In this document: piece by piece, positions 24,497 to 37,000 of the stretch
Layout: every line of letters begins with the position of its first letter
Position numbering within the stretch: the first letter of the stretch is position 1
Source of the DNA: Xylogone sp. PMI_703
Taxonomy: Eukaryota; Ascomycota; Leotiomycetes
Assembly (NCBI GenBank): GCA_021399445.1
Contig: JAJTUQ010000002.1
Coordinates: forward strand, 6,448,001-6,512,000
Direction of reading: 5' to 3'
Length of the DNA: 64,000 bases
Program-made: the position numbers and the translations under genes
The notes under the pieces: generated by a model
The model's input: the letters and a program-made list of their open reading frames with translations, nothing else
Databases searched by the model: none
Told to the model about the DNA's origin: nothing

Positions 24497-26383
24497 TAAC
24501 GTAATTCCCTGTCCACCTGACATCCTAGTCCATCTGACACCTCTTTTACTAATTATCAATTCTATTAACACTAATAATTCAATTAATTATTTACCTACCA
24601 CAACACATTCTAATGCCTCAATCAACTGATCTACATCAAGAAGGAAAGGTCCTTCTTACTATAAACACGTTAAAAACCAAGTAAATCATTATAATATCAT
24701 ATGTAGCACATGTTTTTGATGTTCCCAGGACTATATTATACGATCGTTATCATAAAAAGGCTCAACAATTTATTATTTATACTAAAGCTTTTAAAATGAC
24801 ACAATTAGAGGAAGATTCACTTGAAAAATGAATACTTTCTATAACAAAACGAGGATTACCTCCTACATCTTCAGATGTACAGTCCATGGCCAATATTTTA
24901 CTTATTAAACATGGTGAATCCTCACCTATCTCTCTTGTGGGCAAAAATTGGTTCAATTTCTACTTAAAATGTTATCTTAACCTAAAAACAAGTTTTATTC
25001 GAAAGAAGGATTATAAATATATTAAATGCGAAGATCCGAAAATTATTCAAGAGTGATTTGAAAAAGTGATAGAAATAAAGACTGAATATGGAATCTTGGA
25101 GGAGAACATCTATAACTTCGATGAAACAAGTTTTGTTATAAGTATAATTACTATTACTAAAGTAGTCATATCCTCTGATTACCTTGGAAAACTTTCACAT
25201 GTATAACCAGGAAATAGGGACTAGATAATAATTATTGAAACTATAAATACTTCTGGATAGATTTTACTATCTTTGATTATATTCAAGGGCAAGCATATCC
25301 TCCAGGGATAGCAGGATAGTTTGCTTAAAGGTTGACGAATTAAAATGAGTAAAAATAGATAAACAGACAATGAAATAGGCTTAAATTAGCTCCAGGAAAT
25401 CTTTGATCTATTCATGAGGTTATATATTAAAGGCAAATATCGTATACTTATTCTTGATGGCCATGAAAGTTATATAACTCTAGAATTTGATAATTATTAC
25501 TTCTAGAATAATATTATTATTGTCTGTATACTTCTTCATTTATCTTATATTTGCCAATCATTAGATATGAGCTATTTTGGGCCATTAAAGTATATATATA
25601 ATGCTCAGGTTTGAAGCAAAATAGGCTTGGATATCCATTATATTGATAAACTTGATTTCCTTGAAATTTATTTAACTGTTTGCCAAAAAGCTTTTAAACC
25701 AAACAATATTCAATAAGACTTTGCAGTTACTGGTTTGGTTCTATATAATCTATCTTATGTTATAGAGAAATTACCAGATGAAGTAAGTAAAACACTTACC
25801 CCCCCTAGGAGTACCTATAATAATTTAACAGCAAATTAAGTTCCAGAAACACTATATAACTTAATCCAATTGCAAAAACAATACAAAAGTATTAATAAAA
25901 TACTCAGGTAATACAGGAGTTTTTCTATATCTACTAAAATTGCATTTCATCAATTAATAAAAGGATGTGAAATAGTTATGTATAATACTATATTTTTGGC
26001 CCAGGAAGTAAAACAATTATGAATTATCAATGAATTTATTCAAAAAAAGCTTAAAAAGTCTAAAAAACGAGTGAAACCTGAAAGCAATTCAACAGTTCAA
26101 TTAGCTCAGGCTGATGTAAAGGCTAGTACAGAAGTCCATGAACCTGTAGATAAAGGAAATCTTGTCACACTTTCAGAGCCTTTGGAGGCTCCAAAACGAC
26201 GTCTACCAAAGTATTCAGGATGTAGTGTTTTAAGTCATAAAATAACTAAATGCCTTTAACTAGCTAGTCATTAAATTTATTTGATTGATTATTGATTTTG
26301 GTTGAATTTTTGGTGTTGAATACTGAAATTAAGGGGGAGGTGTCGGGTGGACCAGGATGTCGGGTAGACAGGGAATTACGTTA
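24497..26383 (+). mobile_element. Element P: Fot1/pogo-type DNA transposon (24499-26381 plus TSD TA)
   Basis: The 1883-bp element has 45-bp terminal inverted repeats starting ACGTAATTCCCTGTC at both ends (six mismatches, all transitions) and is flanked by TA (24497-24498, 26382-26383), the target of the Tc1/mariner-pogo superfamily. The repeats contain two internal copies of TCCAYCTGACA. Size and layout match fungal Fot1-like elements. It is the youngest visible insertion in its branch of the nest, inside the G1 3' LTR. Confidence 0.93.
24613..26259 (+). pseudogene. Pogo/Fot1-type transposase, 549-codon frame with RIP-like stops
   Basis: One frame from ATG 24613 to TAA 26257-26259 keeps register (24613 and 26071 are in the same phase), giving about 548 residues, close to the usual Fot1 size. 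The N-terminal helix-turn-helix/CENP-B-type region includes TKRGLPPTSSDVQSMANILL. The DDE catalytic core has YNFDETSF (first Asp), LILDGHESY (second Asp) and SLDMSYFGPLK (third Asp), all three Asp retained. A basic tail follows with KPESNSTVQLAQADVKAS and PKRRLPKYS. About 17 internal TAA/TAG/TGA codons, many at expected Gln or Trp positions, disable it. The intact terminal repeats mean it could still have been moved by an enzyme supplied elsewhere (inference). Confidence 0.9.
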
Positions 26384-26665
26384 ATGATTAAGCGAGCACC
26401 TGGATTAGATAAGTAGATCCCATGGATCCCATGGATCTCAGGAGGATCGATGGGATCAATGGGACTCAGAGGAAAATCACTTTTTATATAAGTAGATAAA
26501 ACTCACAGTAAATAGGAGCTTCGTGCTCAACTCAATTGATTTATAGTATACCTGCATTTCATAGTAACAACCCTAAGCCTTGTGAAGATATTCTCTTGCC
26601 CTTTACCTTCATCTATCATTTGAGTGATAGATAACCCCAAACCCTTGTAAGAACATTACATAATC

Positions 26666-27436
26666 TTCTTTTTCAGAAGTTTTAGTATGACATTAGGTTA
26701 TATATAGTATAATTCCAGGAGTGATATATAGAATACTAAATATATTCTTATGTTTAAGGATATTTTCACTTTATATATTAACTTGTTGTTTATTATTTTA
26801 GTGATTTTTAACAGTCTTAAATACTTATCCGACAGCTTCTTGTTTAGTCTTTGTTATCATAAGTTCTTCGTGGATATTATAACCTGCTGGCTTACCTTGA
26901 ATGTTATGGGTTTTCGTTTTTTGTTATAGTACTTCTTCTGTACTTCGGTGGTATTATGCCATTACTTTGTTATTACCTTTTTTTCTTCTTCTAGTATTTT
27001 TATTCTTTTGTGTATAATCACTGCCTTCCCCTTTAGGACGTTATCTTTGACGTCAAACTGGATTTGTAGGTCAAACTTATAAAAAGTTTTGAACAGGGTT
27101 AATTATGTTAAACTATAGATATTATTATTATATATGAACTCTGTAAGTGTTAACTTCGAGGTTTAGTCATCTTACTTATACAAGTAGAATACTTAAAAAT
27201 AATGTTCTAAGGTTTGGTTCTGTACCTTTGTCTGTCTGTCAGTTTGTGGGTGAAACGTTATCGAGAGCTGTCTTTGTATTTATAAGTAAAAGTATATAGA
27301 GGCCCAGAATTTGCTGGTAAACTATAGTCTTTTATCGGAGATTATACTTTCTGGTGTTCTAAAGTCCTTGACAATATATTAAATAAATAAGTCTATTAAT
27401 TGAGGAATTGTAATCATTTTCTGATATAGTATATAT
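26666..27436 (-). pseudogene. Element B integrase, second half of core and C-terminus
   Basis: The minus strand reads FRTPESIISDKRL (second catalytic Asp in ISD), FTSKFWASIYFYL, FHPQTDRQTKVQNQTLE (third acidic residue), TEFIYNNNIYSLT, KKYYNKKRKPITF, LSDKYLR and VFYISLLELYY. These are the standard landmarks of Gypsy integrases up to the region before the chromodomain. The chromodomain itself continues beyond G1 at 17500. TAA/TAG replace Gln and Trp codons. Confidence 0.82.
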
Positions 27437-27671
27437 TGTGAAGATTATGACCATTAGGCTCATATTATGGAAGTGTTGGTTCACTAGGCACTACCGTATT
27501 GTAGGGTTGAATAGGCTTATATTGGCTTATACATTGTATGCTTATTCTTATATCTAGTATTTAAGGGGTTGCACCCTTAAATACTCTCTTACCGGATTAT
27601 TAGTCGTTCCACTCCGATCGCATAACTACCGAGCGCCAGTATGCTCTGCTCCCATAATTCCTAACATATAT
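27432..27671 (-). repeat. Solo LTR of the E family (27437-27666, TSD TATAT)
   Basis: A single 230-bp E LTR is flanked by TATAT on both sides (27432-27436, 27667-27671), with no internal region: the scar of an insertion followed by LTR-LTR recombination. It interrupts the B integrase core. It is among the least mutated E LTRs: it keeps ACCGAGCGCCAGTATGCTC and a perfect 12-bp hairpin (27556-27585). Confidence 0.92.
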
Positions 27672-28305
27672 TATATTATCTTTGAGTATTTATCAATAAC
27701 AATATAATATATATTATAAACATTATTATTCTATTTATTAAAGAATAAGTTTATAATAAAATCTATAATAATTTCTTTTTATAGTGTTATAGATTATAAG
27801 AAAAATATTAATGTCTTATATAGTATATGGTGTCTTATCTTTATTCTTTAATATATAATATAAGTATGAATTTAAGATTTTATATCTTTATTAATACTTG
27901 TCCAGAAGTATTTTCTCTGGATTAATTATAATGTTTTGTTAAATTTTAAGTGTTTTATTGTTAAGGCGTTATGACATATAGTCATTATTTCTGTTTTAAT
28001 AGTCTTATTATCAAGAACATAAATTTTTCCTTTATATCTGAGAAAGTTAGTCTAGTCTATTCTTTAAGGCTGTTCTTTGTTTTCGACTTACTACTATTCC
28101 TGGCTTATTATTTTTTTGACTGTTTATTTGTCCGAGCCTTGGTTTTTGGTCTTGTTCGAAGTTTTTGCTTTATTATTTATAATCTTTGTATTAGGTTTTT
28201 TGGGGTTTTTCTTTTTATCTTTTTTCGTAATATTTTGGCCTTTAAGGATTAACTTACTCTGAGGTTTACTTTGTTTACAATATCTTGAATCCTTTTTGAT
28301 AACTT
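27672..28305 (-). pseudogene. Element B integrase zinc-binding domain and start of core
   Basis: The minus strand reads YKGKIYVLDNKTIKTEIM, CHNALTIKHLKFNKTL, IQRKYFWTSINKDI and EIIIDFIIN. This is the H-x3-H...C-x2-C integrase N-terminal region, with His/Cys partly lost, followed by the strand holding the first catalytic Asp (DFI). The basic Lys/Asn-rich stretch near 28130-28260 is the linker from RNase H. Confidence 0.75.
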
Positions 28306-28533
28306 TGTGAAGATTATGATCGTTATGCTCATATAGGAAGGGTTGGTTCACTAGGCACTACTGTAATGTAAGGTTGAATAGGCTTATATTAACTTATACA
28401 TTATATGCTTATTCTTATATTCAGTATTTAAGGAGTTATACTCTTAAATACTCTTTTACTGGATTATTAGTTATTCTACTCTGATCACATAATTACCGAG
28501 CACCAGTATACTTTGCTCCCATAATTCCTAACA
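28306..28533 (-). repeat. E2 3' LTR (228 bp)
   Basis: Pairs with 33775-34002. The adjacent CTGAGTAAGAA on the minus strand matches the equivalent CTGAGTAAGAG of E3 and is a likely polypurine tract. Confidence 0.88.
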
Positions 28534-28613
28534 TTCTTACTCAGATCATATAGATACTATAATATAGTCTATATTAGTTTTATCTCGTCAACATCATTTT
28601 TCAGCCACTCTTA

Positions 28614-31600
28614 TTATCTCTTAATTACTCCTACTGTTGCCAGACCAAGTAATTCCTTGAACTACATGAATATTGTTTTCTGTAACAGCTTTATCATGTC
28701 ATCAGTTATTATATTTGTTGTAAGAATATAATTTACCTCAATATGTTTATATTCTTCCAAGTTACAGATATAATAATAACAAATATTAATATACTTTGAT
28801 CATTCGTAAAAATGTAAGTTCTTTATTAACGTAAACATACCTTAGTTATCCTTCAATATTTATATAATTATTAAGTCTGACTTAATATATTAAAGGAATC
28901 TTATATCATAAAGTATTTAAGTAATCCATTAATTCTGTTTAACACATATTAACATTATAATATATTCTGATTTAATACTTGAAGTTGTCATTGAATATTA
29001 CTTCTTACTCTCTCAAGAAACAGGTCCTCCGTAAAGCATAGCCACATTTCCTGAAGTGCTTTTCTGGTCAGTTTTGTCTCCTGCTCAGTCTATATCTGAA
29101 TACATAACTAATGTAAGGCTACTGGCTTGTCTGTTGTCATTATTACTTTAGTATAACAATTGGTTAACTTAAATTAAAGTAAGCCTATAACAAATACATT
29201 ATTTAATCATTAATCTAATATATCTCAAGAATTTTTTTATAATACTAATATAATATTCTCCAAGATTACTCATATATTAGTTAAACTTTCCTAAAATAAA
29301 TATAATATTTGATTTAATATTTATCATCATATATATTAAACTTCTAATGTATTTTTGATACTTAATCAAGTTAACTTTCTTGTCAAAGTCTAAAGTCAAG
29401 CATAACTTATCATAACCAGAGATTAATACTGACTTTGGCTTATACTTCTCTTGAGTTATTTTATATTGATTTAAAATGTTATCCAGGTATTATTCTTGAT
29501 CTAAGAATAATATCTTTTCTTTTTAATTCTTAATAACATAAATATTAAAGATTACTTAAATCTTCCTTAAATTCTTGGTATAAAATTAATCTGTTAATGT
29601 CTTTCCAAACTATTCTAATTCTTGTACTTTTAGTATAATAACAGTAATATTATTCATGTAAACAAATAATATGATTTTGTGTTTTTTGTAAATATAAAGA
29701 CAAAAGTCAACTAAGCTTTGGACAAATCTAATCTTAACGAGATAATTCTTATAGAATAAGTTCTAGTTTTACACAGACTACTTTAATTTATATAAACTCC
29801 GTAAAATATATAATATATACTTATTCTTTAACTTAGATATTCTGTCTGATTAAGACAAGAAGATTTGTTCTCATAAATATAATTCAGTAAAAATATTCTT
29901 CATATTATATGAGTAATATTCAAGGTTTTCTATTATAACAATAGTTATAAATATCCGAAAAGTATTCATTTTAACTATAAATATAAATATCTTAATAAAA
30001 TCCTATTTATATTTTTGAGAAAAGCTTTAAGTAACTAGTCTTGCTTTAAATCTGTTTAATGTCTTATTGAAGTTCGTCTTAATAATAAATACTTATTTGG
30101 TAAAGACTAAATTTGTTCTTTCCGGGAATATTTCTTCTTCTTATATATTATTTTATTATAATAATATAATCTTTTTGTCAATTACTTCTTTTTATTTTTG
30201 ACTATATTTATAATCTGAAATGACCTCTTTGTATATCATTAAGATAATAATATCTAGATTTGTTACTAAACTAGCCAAAGTTATCTTGTCTAAGTTTTGA
30301 TAATCTTGATCTTTCAGTATTATAAGTATAACTTTCATTATTTTGGTAAAACAGTCTTCATTATCAAAGTCATCAAATCTTTGTTGTTTTCGAAAATTAT
30401 ACTTCACTTTTATAGGTTTTAATAATACTTGATTTTCTCTGTTAAATAAGTAAAATCCAATAAATAATATTATATTAATATTAAATAATAAATTATAGTT
30501 CTTAACTTAAGTCTGAAATTAATCCTTAATTTTATTTTCCTCATCTTCCTCATCTTCTCCTGAATAAAACATATTTATGCTTAAATCACTTATATTTTCC
30601 TGATTATATTATCAGCTAGTCTAAGTAATTAGATCAGTATATGTCATTCCTGGGTTTGTAATAACCAGGATTATAATTTCAAAGTTATTCAAACTTTTCG
30701 GGTCTAAAGGCAGTATAAACTCAATAACTTCCTTTTGTAGTCAGCCTCTTGGTTTACAGATTACTAGTTCATTCCTTGTTCCTTGAAGATCACCTGTCTA
30801 AAGTTTCAAATCAACTGTTCCACCTTAGATATCTTCATAAAAATTAACATAACTTGATTTGATGATATAACCTCTGTCTGACACATAAACTTTATATTAT
30901 TTAGTCGTATTTAGATTATATCTTATAAATACTATAACTTGTCCATAGTTTATAAACTTATCTTTTCTTAATTCCTTTGAGTACTTTTTTCGATTAACGT
31001 ATAATACATATTTACATCCAAAAACTCTGATATAATTAATACTTGAGATCTCTCCAGTGAATGCCTAGTACAGGCTAACAACTTTCCCATTAATTATCAA
31101 ACTAAATACTATTCAATTTCTCAAATATACATTTGTTTCAATAATATAGTTCCAGAATTCAAGTAATAAGTTAATTTTTTTCAGTAATACCTGAATATCT
31201 ACTGTAATTATCTAGATTATTCGTTTAACTGGACTATTCTAATTTGACTTATACTTTACTGTTATTTCTGCCCGAATCCTGATCAAAGTACTCTATTTGT
31301 TTAATAATAATAATAATTCCGAGATATTATCAGTTTTAATAGTCTTGACTTTTTCCTCTGTCTTATACTTTACTTAAATCTTCTATGTCTTAAGCTTTTT
31401 GACTAAATGTACTCTTGTCTTTACAGAAATATTCTAAATATAACAAATAACATTATCAACAATTTAAGCAAAATATCAATTTTCCTTTATTAATAATAAA
31501 AACGGTTTATATATATTTATGTAAATTAGTATAAATCTTTTATTCTCTTATTCATTTAATATTTTATTAACATAATCTTTCATTTTAGTAAAGTCATAGA

Positions 31601-33389
31601 TTTTACAAAATTCTTTAATTATAAGTTTTCGTATTAACTTATTTAAAGTAATAACCTTATATAAGTTACAGATTTTCTTTATTTCAAGATAAGTAAATTA
31701 TCTATATCATAAATTATAATATTATATGACTTTCTCCACTGACTTTAGTACTAATGTAAGTAAAGTTTCAGTATCATTGTCAGAATTTTGATTTTCCCTG
31801 TTGGGTAGGTTAAATCATGATTATTCTTCCTCTGTTTTAATGACATTAACTAAAGTTATTTTCTTTGGCTTATTCACGATAAAACTCATAATATATACTT
31901 TTCTGTATTACTTAACTTTAATATATTGATTTTTTTGATTTTTTTGAGTAAAATATATTATATATAGATTAAAAAAGTTATCAAAACCCTTTTCATAAAC
32001 ATATTAACTGAAGAATAAATTAGCCCTAAGATTTAGAATAAATAAAATATTAAACAATAATATAATACTTCTATCTTTTAACTTCATTTTAATAATCCTT
32101 TTCTTCCATGTATATAACTTTCTATTTCTAACTTTTATCTTACAACATTTAATATTAATTATCAGTTATTTAAAAAACTAAGGATTATTAGTCATATGTA
32201 AAAAAGTATTAATATCTATAATTTAGACAAAAAGTTTGACTTTATACATTATTTCTTTTGATACTCTTACAACTTTGTCTTTTTCTTCGGATAAATCGTC
32301 AGAACTTAATTTTATCTTTGATATTAAGTCATATTTAGAGAAATGACCAATAATATAACCATAAAAATGTTATCTTAACTTATTCTCCTTATAATAACCT
32401 TTATCTTCATTCTTCTTTATTACTTTCCGAGAATGTTATAATTTATTATCCTTAGATTTGAGGCCAAGAACATATTTTCTTGTATTATGTCTGAGTTTAC
32501 AATATTTGATAAAATGATTCTTGTCATATAAGTAACATTTGACTTCCTTCTGGTCAAACAAACTACTTTTATGTTTACTTTATTAGTTTGAATTTCTACT
32601 CTCTTTGTCTTATGATCTTTGTGTTCTCTTGTCTCAAGTAACAAATATTATCAAATTAGTAACTTTTTCTTTATGTCTTTGAAGAATGTCAATTTTATTT
32701 ACGATTTCAAGTGTCAATTATACATCAATTACGGTTATAACTATTGAATATTCTTCTAGAAGTTTTGCAAGAAAGAATTCAAATATTTGCTTTATACTAA
32801 AGTTATTCTTGAGTTCAAGGATTGCCTTCATAACTCTTTTCCTTAACTCTTGTACTCAGATTCATCCTTTTTCGATTGTCATACTTTACTCTAACTTAAA
32901 TAAGATGAGTTAAGTCATTTCATTTTGAGTAACATAAAGTAATAACTTATTATACTTAGAGTATAACTTTGTCTATACTAGTTAAACTTCAGACTTGTCA
33001 TAGATCAATTCATTGTCTATAACATTAATACAGATTAAAATTATATATAAAATCTTTATAAACATAATTTTATATTTCTTTTGTTTTTCAATATTTTATA
33101 TATTATCTTTTAATCCATTTTATAGTCCATCCTTTACCTTTAAGTTCTTTAGTTGTTTTGTTATACTTTTAATAATGATCTTGGGTATTTTCATATTTAC
33201 TAATGTAACAAGGATATTAATCGATGATAAGGTTCTCTGAATCCAGGCATATTTTGTGATTGTCTTATTTAACATAAATTTTAATAATTCTTCTTTAAAA
33301 TAAAATCTCATCAGTTTAAACTATTCTTGTTAATTTGCTCTGTTAAAAATATTAATAAAGCGTTTATGTACAAGGTGATTAGTGTTCAT
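28614..33389 (-). pseudogene. E2 gag-pol (Copia), single frame with RIP-like stops
   Basis: From ATG 33389 (MNTNHLV) to TAA 28614-28616 the span is exactly 1592 codons. Three widely spaced points (start, the 30407-30192 segment, and the end) are in one frame, so E2 preserves the ancestral single-frame polyprotein. The segment 30407-30192 carries RFDDFDNEDCFTKIMKVILI and MIYKEVISDYKYSQK, the region just before RT motif 1 in Copia elements. A degraded zinc knuckle (CYLYDKNHFIKYCK-like) lies near 32540. RNase H and the LATVRVIKR-type end are near 28620. Inactive. Confidence 0.8.
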
Positions 33390-33774
33390 CTTCTCAAATG
33401 TCAGTAAAATAAAGATAATAAAGATTTTGTCATCTTTTAAGCTATCATATTATAACTCAAGGTTAAAGAGACTTATAATTAATTATTAGGTTTAGATAAA
33501 TAAATAAATATTACGTTAAGGTATCTGATATTAATTAAGGGGCCATGATCTTTAAATACTTGCTGTAGACTAACAATTCGTCGTATGTTTACCTATTTCA
33601 AGACTTAAAACCGATTAGTCTATGTTTTAACTAATGTTTTATAGATTTCTTTTTTTTACAAAGACTTGTACAGTAATATATGTTTTGGCTATCCTTGGTG
33701 ATAGACTTACAGTGAACATATTCTAACTGTTATTCTTCTTAGTAACGCCTTAACATACGTCCAGGCTTATAATC

Positions 33775-34002
33775 TGTGAAGATTATGATCGTTATACTTA
33801 TGTAGGAAGGGTTAGTTCACTAAGTATTACTGTAATGTAAGATTGAATAAGTTTATATTAGTTTATACATTATATACTTATTCTTATATTCAGTATTTAA
33901 GGGGTTATACCCTTAAATACTTTCTTACTGAATTATTAGTTGTTCTACTTTGATCGTATAACTACCGAGCGCCAGTATGCTCTGCTCCCATAATTCTTAA
34001 TA
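33775..34002 (-). repeat. E2 5' LTR (228 bp)
   Basis: It ends TTCTTAATA (plus sense) where the others read TTCCTAACA, so the terminal TG of the minus-strand LTR has mutated to TA. Confidence 0.86.
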
Positions 34003-34007
34003 AACTT

Positions 34008-37000
34008 TAACAATGTTCTTCTTTCTCCAGATAAACTTTTATCATTGGCCTTGTACAAAAGTATTCTTTTGTTGGAACTTATGAATTAAGTTAACTATCG
34101 AGTCCATTAATATATTATATATTATTTTAAGTATTTTGACTAAATGAATTTGTACTCATGAGATAAGGCATTTATAATTACTAATCTTAGCAATAGGCTT
34201 AAGCTCTCCTTGAGCTATATCATACTCAACTATGGCCTTAGTGCCTTGTATAACCTAATCCGTACTTGTTTGTATGTATATTAGCCTTGGTTTGTACTTA
34301 GACTTAGAGTGTTTATTTCCTTAGTATTTTACTGCTTCCTCATTATTATAACTTTATATAATAACGAGAGTAAAGTCTTCTTGAGTTTCTCTGTTTGTTA
34401 ACTTTTTCTTGGCTTCATCGTCACTTCACTAAATCAACTTTAACTCATGATTTCTCTAGATTTGGCCTTTATAACCTTTCTCTTGAACTTCTTTGCTCGT
34501 TGACTTTTCTTAGCCATCATAGTTATTTCTTTAAGTTAACCTCAATATATAACATCTTCGTGCTTAATCACTGTTCAACTATTTACTCTTATTATTTTGA
34601 ACATTACTCCTTGGACCTAGGTTCAGTACTTTTGTATTATCTTTAGGTTTTAGCATTTTTTCGATTTTAATATGTAAAACTCTTCTCAGTTTTTCTCTTA
34701 AGTTCGGCATTAGATCTTTAATTATTTTATTCACTTCTGGCTTATAATCTGGGCATTTTAACAGTATGTCAGCAGGATTACTTTTTCCTGACTAATATTT
34801 AATCTTAAAATCATATTTAACTAATTTCTGAATTTATTATATTTGTCTTTTATTAGGTTTCTCTTTGTCTATAAAACGTTTTAAGTTATTATGATCAATT
34901 TTGATCATGATTATTATAAAAGTATAAACTAAATAATATTTTTATTATTTTAGTATAATTATAATAACTAATATCTCTTAATCAGGTGTCTTATATACTT
35001 ATTGTATAAAGTTTAACTTCTTCGAATAGAATATAATAGGGTATTATCAAGATTGTTTTTCTTTTTCGACTAACTAAAATAATACTTCTTTTATAATATA
35101 ATTAAACATATTAGTCTTTAGTATGATTAGTCGTCCTAATATATAATATGTCAATATAAACGTCGTCATAAACGTTTTCTTGAACTCCTTGAATATACTT
35201 TTTGTTTTCTTATCGAATTCGAGTAGTTCTGTCTTTTTTCCTTTCTTTATACTTTTCAGGAAATTAGTTAAAAATATAATAATCTTTGAATAATTCTAAA
35301 TGAACTTTTAATAAAAGTTTGTAAATCTTAAGAACACTTAAATGTTTTTATATAACATCAAGGTTGACTAGTCTATGATTGTAATTATATAGTTCTTCTT
35401 TATTAATATACTGTCTGAGAAAATGATATATCTTAAAAATTCAACTTATTAAACATGAAATTTGTATTTAGCCAGATTAATATATAAGTTATATTACTAT
35501 AATTGTTCGAGAACTTGTTATATATATTATATATATGCCTCTTTATCTTCTGATAAGATCAGGATATTATTAAGATAAATGATGTATATTTTATTTATTA
35601 AGTTTATTAATACTTCATTAATATATTACTAAAATGTCGTTAATATATTATACAGGTTAAAGAATATTATATAATACTCATAATAATTATATTTAGTCTA
35701 GAAAGTTATCTTTTACTCATTATCTGAGCAAATATAAATATGATAATATATATCTTTCAGGTCAAGTTTTGTATAGATTTTAGTTCTTTTTAGTATATCT
35801 AATGTCTCAGAGATCAAGGATAATAATATCTTGTTCTTGATAATAATCTTATTTAACCTTTAATAATTAATACAAAGTTATAACTTCTTGTTTTTCTTCG
35901 GAGTGAATATTATTAGTACTTTTGTTAGGCTAAAGGATTGCTTGATTTATCCTTTCTTTAATGTATTATAAAAATATTCCTTTAAGACCTTTATTTTCTT
36001 TTTAGTTAATAAGTATACTGGCTTTTATGGCAATATTTCACTTTCTTTAAGTTTAATTGTGTGTTATAATCTGTCAAGGCTTGGTACTTTGTTTGCCTTC
36101 TCTTCGTTGAACACATTTGTGAATTTTTGGTAATCAAGAAGTATATAGTTTATTTAATATCTTAATGTTTTTATATGTTTTACATAAATAGTTCTCGTTT
36201 ACTTTTGTTGTCTTTTTTCTGTTACTTTGATAATGTTTTGGTTAAATAATATTATCTTGCTTTTTTTGTCTTTAGTAAATTAGAAGAAGGCTTTATATAA
36301 GGAAGTATCCTTTTCCTTTTTTAGTATTCGGACAAACTCAGACACTAGGTATATTATGTACTTCTTTGTCTCTGGGCAATATTGTCATATTCCTTTGTGT
36401 TATCCAATTGACAGGTCTATGTTAGTGAGCTATGGGTATTTTAGTATAAGATTATATTTGTCTGTTATAGTATTGATAAACCAATGTTTTAATAGCTTGG
36501 TTTCTCCCTCATTGTCCGTCGTTTTCGTAGAAAAAGTATATGTTTTATATATATAGATTTTCGTGTTATTAATCAAGTGAAGACCTGGGAATTCTATGTT
36601 ATCATTTTCTTACTTATATTCTTGCACAAAGAGTAATAAGACAATGTTCTCCTGTACTTTACTATTAATCAATACTATATTTATTCTTTATTTTCTCTCC
36701 TTATCTTGGATTTGGATCAATATTTTTATATATAAACACTTTAACTTGTTTACTTTAACGAAAAAGATTCACTTTATCTTCTCTTTGCTGTCTTCGAACA
36801 TGACTGGCATAAACTAAGTACCCAGGACTTATCACAAGACTTTGTATCTTTTCATGGTCTAGTCTAAAGAAATTAAAGCAATTAGACTTTTTAGACGTTA
36901 CCATTTCCCTGGCCCGTGAGTGTTATTACTTTTATTCTTTAATTATCTCAGTTTAGGTATAATGTTAAGTAATGTTTTATTTGTCCACAGAAATAATATT

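Larger units (their letters stand above)
24171..26660 (+). repeat. G1 3' LTR, split by transposon P (24171-24498 and 26384-26660)
   Basis: The two parts add to 605 bp, 18 more than the 5' LTR. The excess is a short 9-bp tandem repeat (ATGGATCCC units, about 26416-26438) absent from the 5' copy. Ends GAACATTACA. Confidence 0.88.
17496..26665 (+). mobile_element. Element G1: Ty3/Gypsy chromovirus (17501-26660 plus TSD TAATC), interrupted by P
   Basis: The 5' LTR is 17501-18087; the 3' LTR is 24171-24498 continuing at 26384-26660, split by the DNA transposon P. TAATC flanks both ends (17496-17500, 26661-26665). Without P the element is 7275 bp, within one base of the related G2 (7274). It is inserted in B between the integrase C-terminus and chromodomain. 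The purine-rich AAGAAAGGGATAA just before the 3' LTR fits a polypurine tract and plus orientation. Confidence 0.9.
28301..34007 (-). mobile_element. Element E2: Ty1/Copia retrotransposon (28306-34002 plus TSD AACTT)
   Basis: The 228-bp LTRs (28306-28533, 33775-34002) belong to the E1 family, with AACTT on both sides (28301-28305, 34003-34007). Minus orientation. It splits element B between RNase H (upstream of pol order, 34008 on) and the integrase. Confidence 0.9.

Noticed and set aside
15218..33240. Plus-strand frames at 15218-15436, 32686-32913 and 33013-33240, and the minus-strand one at 32420-32644
   Set aside because: They are other-frame shadows of the E1/E2 gag-pol, which is on the minus strand in a different phase; the first two are equivalent positions in two copies of one family.
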